A DNA stretch of 64,000 nt from Zeus faber (lineage: Eukaryota > Chordata > Actinopteri > Zeiformes > Zeidae), in contig OY482853.1 of the NCBI GenBank assembly GCA_960531495.1, positions 22,638,173-22,702,172 of the forward strand, in the 5' to 3' direction. Position 1 is the first letter of the stretch; every line of letters starts with the position of its first letter. Positions 1 to 10,940 of this stretch are shown piece after piece. The notes beneath the pieces were generated by a model. That model ran no database searches. It saw only the letters and a list, made by a program, of their open reading frames with translations, and was not told where the DNA came from. The translations under genes were made by a program, and so were the position numbers.

Positions 1-555
1 TTTCCAGTGATCTGTAAATTATATTTTGCCATTATTATTATTATAATTATTATTACTGTCACGGCATCCTATAATGAGGCCCTGAACGGGTTGAAGTCTG
101 TGGTTTTCAAAACGCACTCCAAAAGCAACTCGTTGCAATTTTGAATAATTTATCGTACAAAAAAATGCATTAACAACGTTGACAAAAACGGTTTTAAAAT
201 TCCAATTAAGCTCAAAATATATCGAAAAAAACAACTAAAAGTTGTAAGGAAAAGCAATAAAGTGTTCAATATTGGCATTGAGCCACAGATGGCATCGAAC
301 TTCATAGGACCACGGACCGCTCCGCAGGCCGCGGCCTTTCGGGTGCAGCGGCCCGGAACTTTGTGGGAGAGCAAAACAGATTAAAAGACCTGTCATGATT
401 TCATAATTTCTACACTGTAATGTTAAGATTCGGTGAGAATTATAATTTCTTAAGTAAAAATGTTAATATATACACATTTCATTCATGTAATTAATATGAA
501 CCGTGTGGGAAGAGTATGTTTTATTATAGATTGCACATAAACCTGAAAATTAGGG
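1..555. other. AT-rich stretch, no gene seen
   Basis: AT-rich sequence with a short (ATT)n run near 30-55. The small open frames overlap on both strands without domain character. I see no exon, RNA gene or recognisable repeat. Confidence 0.5.
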
Positions 556-732
556 TTGTCAATCAATCAAAATATTTTATCGCGATTTATCCCATGATTG
601 TCCATATTTAATCACGATTAATCGCACATTTTTAATCCGTTCAAAATATATCTTAGAGGGATATTTTTCAAGTGTTTAAAACTCTCATCAACATGTTAGT
701 GGACAAGTACTGTATGCTTGCTTTATGAAAAT
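556..732 (+). repeat. Interspersed repeat, 5' part of a hAT-like teleost element
   Basis: It begins with AGGGTTGTCAATCAATCAAA and then carries several ATTAATCG/TTATCGCG blocks, followed by a TTCAAAATATATCTTAGAGGG segment. I recognise this order from a common teleost repeat whose ends are AGGGCTGTCAA...TTGACAGCCCT. Only the left part is here. It stops near 732, where a different repeat begins, and the matching right end is absent. The family assignment is from memory. Confidence 0.55.
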
Positions 733-930
733 GTAGGGCTGTACCCGACTCACGAAACGAAACACATTCAGCTGTTCAATGTGAATATTCATGGGATGGC
801 ACGGAGGGTTGGGTACTGAGACCCGGTATTAAATGGGCCCCCGGGGCTCAACTACTAAATACCGTAGTATCAATAAGCGCCAACTTACTGGTACTGTAAA
901 CGGCATTGGAGGAATTAAGAAAATTTATTT
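733..930 (+). repeat. Unclassified interspersed repeat
   Basis: It starts AGGGCTGTACCCGACTC and contains a GGTACTGAGACCCGGTATTA block with GTACTGTA-type words. The form is that of a short non-autonomous DNA transposon butted against the preceding repeat. I cannot name the family and no target duplication is visible. Confidence 0.35.
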
Positions 931-1019
931 TATATTTTTTTTAGACAATATAACCCATTTATAACTTGCAATAAGATTAAGATTCGTCTTAGAAGCATTT
1001 TCGCTATTATCAGAAGAGA

Positions 1020-1076
1020 CATCTCTCTCTCCCTCTCCCTCCCTCTCTCCCCTCCTCCCTCTCTCCACCCCGTAGA
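1020..1076. repeat. CT-rich low-complexity tract
   Basis: A run of CTCTCTCC/CCCTCCCT words, polypyrimidine on the plus strand, directly followed by a G-rich patch. Simple repeat, no gene. Confidence 0.8.
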
Positions 1077-1160
1077 TAGGGAGTTATTCGCGTGGGGAGA
1101 GGGGGGCGGAGGGCGAGGCCGGCTCCCTCTGCCTCTCACACGTACGGGAAGAAGAGGGCG

Positions 1161-1242
1161 CAGATTTCGGGGAAAATCTGTTGAAGTCCGACATTTAAAT
1201 CATTCCGGTCATATTGTCTGGTGAAAATCATGCCCTCTAAGT
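1161..1242. repeat. Interspersed repeat shared with 26762-26831
   Basis: Both copies read GGGAAAATCTGT, then AAGTCCGACAT, then TTTAAATC, with similar flanking words (TGAAAATcATGCCCTCTA here and TGAAAATAATTCCCTCTCA there). The copies have diverged by small indels, so this is an old dispersed family and not a recent duplication. Confidence 0.5.
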
Positions 1243-1757
1243 GTCGAGTGACAACTTTCCTGAAGGAAACATCGGGGGGAAGCAGCTCTGCAATGGTTCG
1301 ATCAGTCTTTCGCTCCTGTGCCCAGGTCGGTCGACCGATTTGCACCTCAGCAGTGGCGTAGGTTTCATTTGAACATTGGGGATCTGGGCGTCCTCCCCTC
1401 CCCTCCCAACACGACATTTCCTGCGTTCTGCTGGATTTTGTTTGCACCGATTTGTGCCTCCTCTGCATAAATTTATGCTGGAAATGTCTTTAATTATGTA
1501 AAGGATAGCTTTCAAAATAACACTACAACGCATGCCTGGCTGCACGGCACACACCGTGCACGACAGCGCGCTGCCCCACTGACAGGTTGTGATGCCGTCA
1601 CAGCGATCATGCCATTTTGGGACCCACTTCGACTAATGAGCATCAGGGGCAGGTAGGTTGCTCCTGTGATGTATTGTAATGATCAATAGGAATGTTAAGA
1701 AAAATCGGCACGGCGGCCTATCAGATCATCAAGTACGCACCGCTATTTGAAGGGCAC
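1243..1757. other. Non-coding stretch with inverted and GC-rich words
   Basis: Mixed-composition sequence. The overlapping small frames on the minus strand share no domain. I see no exon with supporting splice sites. It may be interior sequence of the DNA transposon whose coding remnant follows at 1758-1943. Confidence 0.35.
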
Positions 1758-1943
1758 TCAGCGAGCCTTGCCCTCCGCAAAGTCATCCACAATGTGCCCT
1801 GTGTCCAACTTCTTCGCCCGGTCATTTTCAATTGATAACAAGGCCGTTCCTCCCAGTCTATCGTGTCCCATTGTGCTCCGAAGAGAGTTTTTAATTCGTT
1901 TTAGATTGATGGTATAATACAACTGTGACATGGTATCAGCGTT
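1758..1943 (-). pseudogene. hAT-superfamily transposase C-terminal fragment
   Basis: The minus-strand frame contains a block reading LKRIKNSLRSTMGHDRLGG, then ALLSIEN, then a stretch ending IVDDFAEGKAR and a stop. This is the pattern of the hAT C-terminal dimerisation domain found at the ends of ZMYM/hAT-type proteins in fish: a hydrophobic LLSIE helix followed by an acidic D(D)FA..KAR tail. About 61 residues are open. Upstream in the same frame the protein turns into Gly/Ala/Pro-rich sequence over a GC-rich repeat (1985-2110), so the rest of the transposase, including its catalytic RNase-H-like core, is absent. It is a decayed fragment of a transposon or of a domesticated hAT gene. The domain call is from motif memory. 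Confidence 0.6.
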
Positions 1944-1984
1944 GAAGCTAACTATTATTTTAATAGCGGTACTGTACATGTTAT

Positions 1985-2110
1985 GGGCCCGGCCGCCCGA
2001 CATGCCCAGGGAACGCAAGGTCTGGGCGGGGCCAGCCGGGCCCATTGTAGGGCGGCCCTTCTGGCATTTGCCCAATTGCCAGATGGCCGATCCGTCACTG
2101 GTTACGGCCC
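1985..2110. repeat. GC-rich MITE-like repeat
   Basis: A GC-rich block with GGGCCCGGCCGCCCGAC, GGGCCAGCCGGGCCCATTG and GCCAGATGGCCGATCCG words, sharply different from its AT-rich flanks. It resembles a short teleost repeat rich in GGCCNGCC motifs. It interrupts the hAT-derived frame to its left. Family uncertain. Confidence 0.4.
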
Positions 2111-2299
2111 AGTTTCCGGACGCTACGACGCCGCAGATTGCGATTGCTGCGCAATTGGCCCCTGTGTTGTCTGTGCTTGGTGCGACAATATCACAGCACC
2201 ATGTTCCGTTTGACATTCTGATCTTGTCTTCAATATCACAATACAAAATCATGTCCGTTACCTTAACTGCTCTTATGGAGCGCAGAGCAAATTGAGGAT

Positions 2300-4800
2300 T
2301 TAAAATTCAGTCGTCACTCGTGCTGATTAACTGAGCCCCGTTAAATAATGGACGGGCATGTCCGCCCGCTGAGTCAACGGGCGGGCATGCCGCTCCACCG
2401 GAAGCGTCTCTAAACGCGCAGTAGGGTGCAGATTCTGGAGATTATTTTTTAAAAGATCTTGGCTCCGACAGTAAGTTAGTTTAAAAAAGAAAATTGGCGG
2501 AGGGAAAACCAATCGCCGATCGTCCCTTCCTTACATCGTAGATGTACGACCCGGTCGCAAACCAGCACAAGCCTACTCCGTCTACGTACGTACAAACCTA
2601 CAGATGCGGCTATGATACGATGTGATATGTAAAGGATTTGCCAAACGCTCATTTATAGACAACACAAGCCGTGGTTTTCTCGACAATCTACAGAAAACGC
2701 ACATAAAATGAACATTTTAAGATATCAAAACATCCAATTATTTCCTTCAGACGAGACGCTCACACATTGATACACGCCGGGCGCCGTCGTCATACGGATT
2801 GTCCAAACAGCACTTTTTAGCACAATAAACATTTTCTATCTCCATTCAGCGTTGAAGCCGAGGGATAAAAGCTCCTCGAGGAAGCTAGACAGCCATTCTT
2901 CTCTCGCATTTGCATACACCACTGAGACAAGCCTGGCTTCGGATTAAAAGGGACAGAAAAAGAAACAAACACATACAAAGGCAAAGCTCATTCGCCAAGA
3001 TTGTATATTTGAATAATCCAAGGCTTTCTTCACATTAAAATATTTTGCTCTGCCACAGCGAGTAGGCTTTTACGTTTAACTTTCTAAATATTTCGGGGCT
3101 TAATAGACGATATTGTAAATGAATAGAGAGATTAAGACACTAGCCGTTTCCGCAGCGTGGCAACGCAGCATCTCCGCTGGCTCCCGTTTAATTGAAAAAA
3201 GAAAATCAGTCAGGAGGTGTTTTTTTTTTTTTTTTTTTTGCTGACTGTTTCATTCCAGGACTCTTAATGCTCTTAAAAGGAGCTTGCAGAGTTGCATGTT
3301 ACTATCATGGCAGTGATGCACTGGTCCTGATCCCTAAATAAGATTTCATCCCCTGCTCTGTGGATTAGAGCTGTGAAAAGATTCAGCCGTAACATATAAT
3401 ATATTTCCCACAAGCTTGGGGGAAAAAAAAAACGGAAGGGGTAAAGCTATAGCTCTGTGACCGTGATGTGTCTGTTACCGTCCTCTCCTCACGCAGTCTG
3501 CGCTTTTTTCAAGGTTTCACATTTTCTTTTGTCGCCGACGAATGAACCTGCCGGGGTAAAAGAATGAAGCGCACAAAGGATGTTCCTCGGTCAAATATTT
3601 TTGGAGCGCGTGCGCTTGTGTTCCCGTACAGTCGGGCAGCACTTAACGGCGCCGTCGAGCCGATCCACCCCGCGCGGTCCCAGGCCCGCACCATGTATGC
3701 TGGCCCAGTTTGGTAACCTGAGCTGACAGTCTAATAGTGATGCTTCCTCAGCCGGGGGAGTGCGCGCTGTGCTGTATATGGTTCTCAACGTTGAGGAGCG
3801 GGATTGAGAAGACAGGTGACGGTATTTCCAACAGACCGGCGCTGCGACAATATCCTGCGCCGTCATCTGATTAGACCCACTCTGCTTCCCCGAGTCTGCC
3901 TGACTAGAGCTCCACGGATAACTGGACGCTGCTCCGTCTCATGTGTGATTAAAAGGCTGCTTAAAAAAGGAAAAAGCATTTTGTAATGGACTGATAATTG
4001 TGGACAGAATGGATCTGCTTGGGTCAGAAAATCTGCGTACGGAACCAATGACAATAATTTGACACTGTGACACTTTATATAAGAGAGAAGCCCATGAGCT
4101 TGATTTGTGACATTTCGGATTCTACCGAAGCCCCTCATTGTAGGGACAGTGCCAAGGATAAGAAAAGCAAGTGGCTGCCCAAAACCCCCCAATGATCTAA
4201 AAAAAAAATAATAATAATAATAATCTCAGGAATATTCCTGGGCCCTTTGTTTTCCCCCCGCTGGCTAAAGCCACCGGACCAGCCCTGCCTTTCTCCAGAA
4301 ATTAGCTTCTCACCTTTAATTACCCGGTGTCTGGTTGGCCACTGTGTTCAGACGATGTTGCCCACACCCATTAACACAGGAAAAACCTGTTTGAGGAAAA
4401 CAAATACCTTCTGCCTCCCTTTCTGAAGTGCGTTTAACAATGTCCCCGAGCCACCGTTTTCCAATGTGTGAGGAAGTGCCAGGAAACAAGACATCCATCA
4501 CGTTGACAGACAAAACAAATTACACAGCAAGCACAACCTTAATGTGTCACCGGGCCTAATGGTGTCAAGGCTGGTTGGCAGTTTACCTATAGACACTGCC
4601 ATTTCACACTGCTATTTTAACACTCACACGGCCTATAGCTCTTCAACTCACAACATTCGGAACCAGAGGAGAGATAATGATAGTTTGTCAGTATAACTTT
4701 CAGAGGTAAACTTTCTACACCCTATTAAAGGACGGGCTCTTTTTTATGGTCAACCCAGCTATATAAGCCCACTGTCCTCAGATCAGTTTACCTGCAATTA
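2300..4800. other. Long stretch without a recognisable gene
   Basis: Mostly unique sequence of mixed composition. It contains a T20 run at 3220-3239 and a short (TAA)n run near 4208-4225. The parts around 2700-3120 and 4000-4200 look like constrained non-coding DNA in composition (balanced, few repeats, ATTTGCAT-like words), but this cannot be judged from one sequence. No exon was found. Confidence 0.4.
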
Positions 4801-4805
4801 AAGCT

Positions 4806-5204
4806 GCTTTCACTCATGCACTGCAACTCTGAAATCACCCGGAGCAGCTGTATGTGTGAACGCAAACGTCCGAATCAGTTTGACCCGACATTAAACAGAC
4901 TTTACCCAGCCAGCACCCGAGTACAACGTCTGTGTAATGTCCGATTGAGTCCGATAGAAGAAGAAAATATACGTTTATATTGTGGATACTTCCAAATACA
5001 TGGAGTATCAACGCAAAATAAATAAATCAGTGATAAGTCGGTAGCCCCTTCCTCCATCTTAGGTCTGCTGTAAAACTCAGCAGCGTAATACGTCATCGCA
5101 TCAAGTCCTGCCTCTTGCACGCCCTACCCAGGCTCCGCCTCTCGTCTAAACCAAACAGAGTACTTCTAGTAGGTGTGAACGTGTCTGACACGAACAATGT
5201 GCCG
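4806..5204. repeat. Possible MITE interior
   Basis: It starts TGCTTTCACTCATGCACTGC and contains TGTGTGAACGCAAACGTCCG, a word order I associate with a short teleost MITE beginning TTTCACAC. Towards the right (near 5170) a GGTGTGAACGTGTC word is similar in form. No ends or duplications are defined, so the assignment is weak. Confidence 0.3.
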
Positions 5205-5211
5205 CTGTGTG

Positions 5212-5252
5212 CTACATGTGTGACATACATGCAGTGGATGTCACACATGTAG
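5212..5252. repeat. Perfect 15-bp inverted repeat (hairpin 1)
   Basis: CTACATGTGTGACAT at 5212-5226 is exactly reverse-complementary to ATGTCACACATGTAG at 5238-5252, with an 11-base spacer. It is the first of two adjacent hairpins just before the hAT-like 3' end below. Confidence 0.85.
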
Positions 5253-5260
5253 TCATGCGC

Positions 5261-5295
5261 TGCATGAATGACTGATAGATGCAGTCATTCATGCA
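5261..5295. repeat. Perfect 14-bp inverted repeat (hairpin 2)
   Basis: TGCATGAATGACTG at 5261-5274 pairs exactly with CAGTCATTCATGCA at 5282-5295 around a 7-base spacer. It lies 8 bases after hairpin 1. Confidence 0.85.
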
Positions 5296-5536
5296 TCAAT
5301 TTATCTCATTTCATAATAACATGTGGGCGTGGCCTACAGGGAAAGGCAGTTTATATGTTGTATCCAATGTTGTGTTGGTCATACTATAAAACGATTTATT
5401 GCTTGTGTTAAGTGAACAATACAGAAGAAAAAGAACTCAAAAAAATTGCATACTAAATCCCAATCAGCAAAAAAGGTCAAAAAAAAAAAAAATAAAATCG
5501 CAATTTGATTATTTCCCCAAATTGTTCAGCCCTACT
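5293..5536 (+). mobile_element. 3' part of a hAT-like non-autonomous element (family of 38544-39458)
   Basis: The segment matches 39218-39458 over its length: ATCATAACATGTGGGC-type start, TTGTATCCA.TGTTG, GGTCATA, TAAAA.GATTTATTGC, AATACAGAAGA, and a shared end TCCCCAAATTGTTCAGCCCTA. The second copy ends at an imperfect 8-bp target duplication, so this is the right end of a hAT-type element. No matching left end is found here, so the copy is truncated or its left part is unrecognised. Confidence 0.65.
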
Positions 5537-5577
5537 AGTGACATAGTAATGCCGCAATACTGTGATTTGTGACTACT

Positions 5578-6260
<683 letters not shown>

Positions 6261-9200
6261 TTAATGTTAACTTTGTGTAGATAGTGGACAGGTGTTATTT
6301 TTTTATCTCCTTTTAATTTATAGCTCTTGTTTGACCGCACAGTTACAACGTGTTATCTAAAGTCTTATCTTCATATTATCTTAAGTTTGATAAGATGCCA
6401 CAATTCATTTTTTAGGTATCTAAATATTTCTGAAGGCACCAAGAGCATCTTGATTTTTCTTTTGGGACTGTTAACCGGTTAACAACATGATTCTAACTTT
6501 CAATATTAGTTATGTGTGAAAATGTGCTCTGTGCAACTCTGGTTCACGCATGACATTGTAATAGCGCCTGGGTAAAAGAAAACATCATTTAACGATGCAT
6601 CAAATCTAGATGGGTTAAAAATTCCACGAAACAGCTTCAAACAGCTTGCATCAGTACAAGAGGCCTTCATGCATGTATGATCTATACGTTCTGTGGTTTG
6701 GGCACAAAAGTGAGATTATTTTTCAAATGAATGGTGCAGTCTCCCTAAAGCCAATAAAAGTGTAATTACATGCCTTGGGCCTCGGTGACAAAGCCTGTGC
6801 TGCTGACAGCTATCTGGGAACAAGGAAGGAAGGATTACCTTCTCTTTTCATCTTGCCTGGGCATGATCACCTCTGTGGGGGTCACCTTGGAGAGAATACT
6901 ACAATTTTACCAGTCATTAAACTCTTAATCCTGTTTCATTGTGTAGGCTCCCATTTCATTTTTCAAAGCAACCACAGACTGACTAGAGATCACTCCATGC
7001 TGCCATTGCACCACAGCCAAGGCATTACAGCAAAGAGCAACAGTGCAAAACCTCACTTGAATTCATTACAATTGATGCATTATCCAGATTGAATTCCACA
7101 ACAACTCAACATTTTCCTCATTTGCCACATTCTACAGCATGAGTTCGAAATGATTTCCAGCAGGTGAAGCCATATCTTTAACAGTACTTATTTGTTTATT
7201 TTATCCTCAATCTATTTTCAGGTTATCGTAACTACTGTGAAGTTATTTTGGCCTCCAGAGGAAATCATCCTTCACGGCCTTAACGGGGAATCAGCTGGAA
7301 GATTACATACACCACTTGTTAATACTCCTCACAATGTATTTCCAAAGAACCAGGCATTGAATATTTAGAGATGGGGAGATCGTTTTCAAGGCCGGCAAAC
7401 AGGGCATGATAAATTGGACAATAAACACTGTAATCCAAAATCACAAACGTGCATAGAGGCCTAATACAGCACTAAATGAGCCTACAAAGCAAGCAGCATG
7501 CGGCATGGAGACATAGCCCATAATAGCAGGACAGCACTGGCAAAGATTATCGCTCTAACACACACGAGTCCATGACACAATTGCTTTTGTTTCTATTTTG
7601 AACTTAAATAGCGTAACGAAAAAACAGCAATGAACACGTACACACGTGGAGCTTTTAAGTTGCCTCTGGTAAGTACAGTTCATCAAATAAATCTGACAAA
7701 TAACATGCATTTTCTTTCGGTAAACCAAAATATCAGTGGCAATTAGGATGACATTTTTCTTTGTGCATAGTTGTCAAGTGGAATTCTTAAGCTGTTGAAA
7801 AAAAAGTTGTCTTGAGCAAGTATTTACTATGTTGGTAGATATGGATAAAAAAAAACATTAGCATTGTGAGACATGAGTGGTTTCAGACGCACAAAAATAC
7901 ATATACACATAAATCCCAGGTGATTTTTTTTTGTGCGTTTGATAGTCTTAATTTCTTTAAAGAATAATCCCTACACTGCAGACAGTACTTCACCATCATA
8001 AAAAGCTGTGAAACCGACAGACCTGTGACGGACTACCACCCTGCTACTGCGCTGTGGCAGTGAGACGGACCAGATGAAAACTTAAAACACCTATATTTTC
8101 CCTGTATTTTTGCCCTTTTCTGCCTTGTTTTTGTTTTTATCAAACCATAAGCCCAAAATTGTAAATTAATCAAAACACTTAACATGGTCGTTTCTCTTTA
8201 AACCTGATCCAAAAGGCTTTGCCAATGGTGTTCAATAGTGTCTTTGGGCAATTCCACCACAACATACTGTACCTGTATTATTGTTTTTTTGTATTATTTA
8301 TTTTTGAAAGCAACAGCGCACAATAAAGTGATTGCACCGGAGGAAGCTTACAGCGAATTTACATCGGTACAAATAACAACCACAGATAAACAAATACACG
8401 TTGCGCAATACATAACAATCCATTAATGTGAGATAGTTCAAATCAGTACGATATACTTTAGAATAAACACAAGGCAACATTGTTGGTGACACCAACTGAA
8501 CTGCAGTACCCAGTCACCCAGCATAGAGCTAGTCCTACTGGCATTACCAGGCATAGGACAGGCATCCTCTAAGAGAAGGGGGTGTGAGATAATGAATAAG
8601 TTTAAACATCAGGCATTCATGAGAGTAAAGTAAGAAGTTGTCAAAATTGAGGAAAATCATTTTTTTCAGGATATCACAGTGATGATAATCTCTCAGCTTT
8701 TTATCTACTACTTTAACGATTTGCTCATAGAGTTAGTGCACAGGCTTGAGTCTCGTCACACCTGCCTGTGACCAGGTTGTTATGCAGCAAGACAGATGGG
8801 GGAACAATCATATTATGTACGAAAAGCTCTGGAGCAGACAGGGACAACTGCTCTTAAAATCACTCAGATTAAACTTAGTGAGTTTGAAGATAGCGATAAA
8901 GTGATAGTGTCCCCGCGCACGGCTACGTGTGGGGCATTTTTTCGTTACAATACACACATCTACAATAAAAACACACCCAAATACACACTGTTATTATTGG
9001 TTTTGTTTGGAGAAACAGGTGTGTGTGTTTTTCTTCTCTCACTAGTGAAGACCTCGGCGGCACAGCCAAGGGTATTTTTTTTTAGGTTCGAATTCTTGGA
9101 AAATAAAAAACCGAGAGGCCTGCGGGAAAAAAAGGGAAAATGCAGGAAAATCCAGAGAAAAATGGGAGGGTTGACAGCTACGCATTTCTTACACAGAACT

Positions 9201-9300
9201 TTCCACTGAGAAAAGCGTAAAGGGATCCAGTTGTTTTTGCAACAGCGGCACAAACAACAATACCACTGTGAAATGCAAAGGGAGGCAAAGTTGAAAAATT
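6261..9300. other. Stretch without a recognisable gene
   Basis: Mostly unique sequence. Positions 6740-7700 are of even composition with no repeats I recognise. Around 8280-8420 there is an unclassified repeat-like segment (AATAAAGTGATTGCACCGGA). The 137-codon plus frame at 8796-9209 and its minus-strand partner are low-complexity K/F-rich readings without a domain. Confidence 0.4.
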
Positions 9301-9304
9301 GTCT

Positions 9305-10610
9305 TTGCCCCTTTAATATACAGTATATACTAAATTAAATTGGTCCTAAAATAGACCCTTGAGGGACCCCTGCTGTGCAACTAGCAGTTGAGAAACACTT
9401 ATTACCCACTCTTGTACAGTGTGTCCTCTTAGTTAAGTAGGATTCCATCGAGGTCAGTGCATTCACAGACATACAATTTTGAATGTTTGGAAGGTAAAAA
9501 AGAAAATTATTAAATGCGTCAAATGCTTTCTAAAAATCTAAAAACACGGCTCAGACAACACCGCCTTCATTAAGATGACTTTTGATTTGTTTAACAAAAA
9601 AGCAATTTGCTGTTTCTGTTGAATGAAAATTCTTGGCCAGACACTGTACTGAATCCACAAAGAATAAATTAAAGACTGTGGCTATCTGTTCCTTATCTTC
9701 TATCACTTTTGATCGCTCCTTTATTAACCACTTTTGAACTGATTTAGCCTCCTTCTTTGTAATTGTATTACTATTTTCCATTATCAATTTACTATTTCCC
9801 TAATAAACAGTAAAGTCAGCCTCAGTCTGTTTCAGTTCTTTTACGTTTACTACTTCTTCGCAAATCTTGAACTTTTCTCCTATCATGTGGTAATCCAGAT
9901 TCAAGCCTTCTCCGCTTTCTCTATGACATCAGACTGCAGATCATCTTCCCAGTCCGACTGCTCTCATTTATCCTCAAATGGACCGACTAAGAATTTCTCA
10001 GCCCAGTATATTAAAATCACCTTATACATTTAAATTCAGTCTTGATAACAATTTCCTTTAGTAAGGATTTCAGTTTGTCATAGAAAATGCTTTTTGAATT
10101 AGGGGGTAACTATGTGCAAACAACAGTAAAAGACCTACAAGGGGACAGTACAATAGAGAAATCAATACTTTCCAAGTCTTGCAAGGAATTAAGATGTACT
10201 TCTACACATTCAAAAATGATCGCAAACATGAAGGAGAACTCCTCCTCCTCCTCTGCTTAACTTTCTTTCTTTCCTAAGAACGTGACACCTAGGTGTAGCA
10301 AAAGCAGTGCTTTGTGATGACTCAGTTGACCATGGTTCCAAAGGAAAAGAAAGTCCAAGTTTTGAATCAATCAAGCAACCTTGTAAGCTGCTCAGTCTGA
10401 CAAAACGCTTCTGATATTCAAATGTTGGCCGAGCAGTCCTTTGTGTTTTATTCCTTTGTCCCACAAGACTTCAGCCTGGTCTACCGGTTGAAAGAATTCA
10501 AAGTCCCTTTTAACCGCCGTTCTATTAAAATGTTCTTTGCGCGCACAATCACTTAAGTTAGAAGTTAAAGATTGCCTTTTGCAGGGTTGAGTTCGAAGTT
10601 ACAGACCGTT
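9305..10610 (-). pseudogene. Old LINE ORF2 remnant: endonuclease and start of reverse transcriptase
   Basis: Read on the minus strand from 10610 to 9305, the three frames together give the block order of a CR1/L2-type ORF2. The blocks are HLNIRSVLSD (endonuclease start), LDFLFLW, RGGGGVLLHVCDHF, a YRPP-like LPPNSKSIFYDKL, and a decayed GDFN site reading R*F*Y. These are followed by ATVFNLFFVDSVQCLAKNF, the FN.FF linker. The first reverse-transcriptase block AVFLDF*KAFDA is at 9518-9550 and GVPQGSILGPI at 9338-9370. Stops include TAG at 9530-9532 and TGA just before it. The similarity ends near 9305, after a FSIY-like word, so the YADD block and C-terminus are missing. Its upstream part appears to continue at 14142-14745, separated by the young LINE. 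It is a dead element; the clade is inferred. Confidence 0.8.
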
Positions 10611-10713
10611 TTGTCGCATGAGTGGCGATAGTGGCGCCGCCCCTAGCGGTCGCCTGCGCCGGCGCTCCGGTTTCTTTCTTACTCTTTAGTATTTTTTTCC
10701 TTTTTTTATCACA

Positions 10714-10940
10714 ATGTTCGCCAGGAAAACATCAACAATTAACTCATACGGCCGCGATGCACTCATGGATATAAAAATTTCCCTAAACGAACAACTTTGG
10801 GACTTTTTACCGTGGGAGCAGAGTGGCCGGCGGAAATCCTACGCGGGAACACTCGCAACAACAACAAAAATGGAGTCGCTGTTCCACGAGCCGGCCCACG
10901 GAGGAAGCACTGAGGTAAACGAGGCGGCATTCGGGTCAGA
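10714..10940 (+). pseudogene. Broken N-terminal extension of the LINE ORF2
   Basis: A 76-codon frame runs from 10714 and stops at TGA 10942-10944, overlapping the ATG of the long frame (ATGA). Its first half (MFARKTSTINSYGRDALMD...) reads like the N-terminal lead of fish L2-type ORF2 proteins. From about 10803 the plausible continuation is in the frame of the long ORF: WPAEILRG, then RNNNKNG, then the basic run PRRKH, a TGA at 10911-10913, and GKRGGIRVRMRTQ leading directly into the long frame. The simplest reading is a single-base indel near 10800-10825 plus a CGA-to-TGA change at 10911 in a once continuous ORF. Translational coupling across the ATGA overlap is the alternative. This rests on memory of the family's basic N-terminus. 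Confidence 0.5.
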
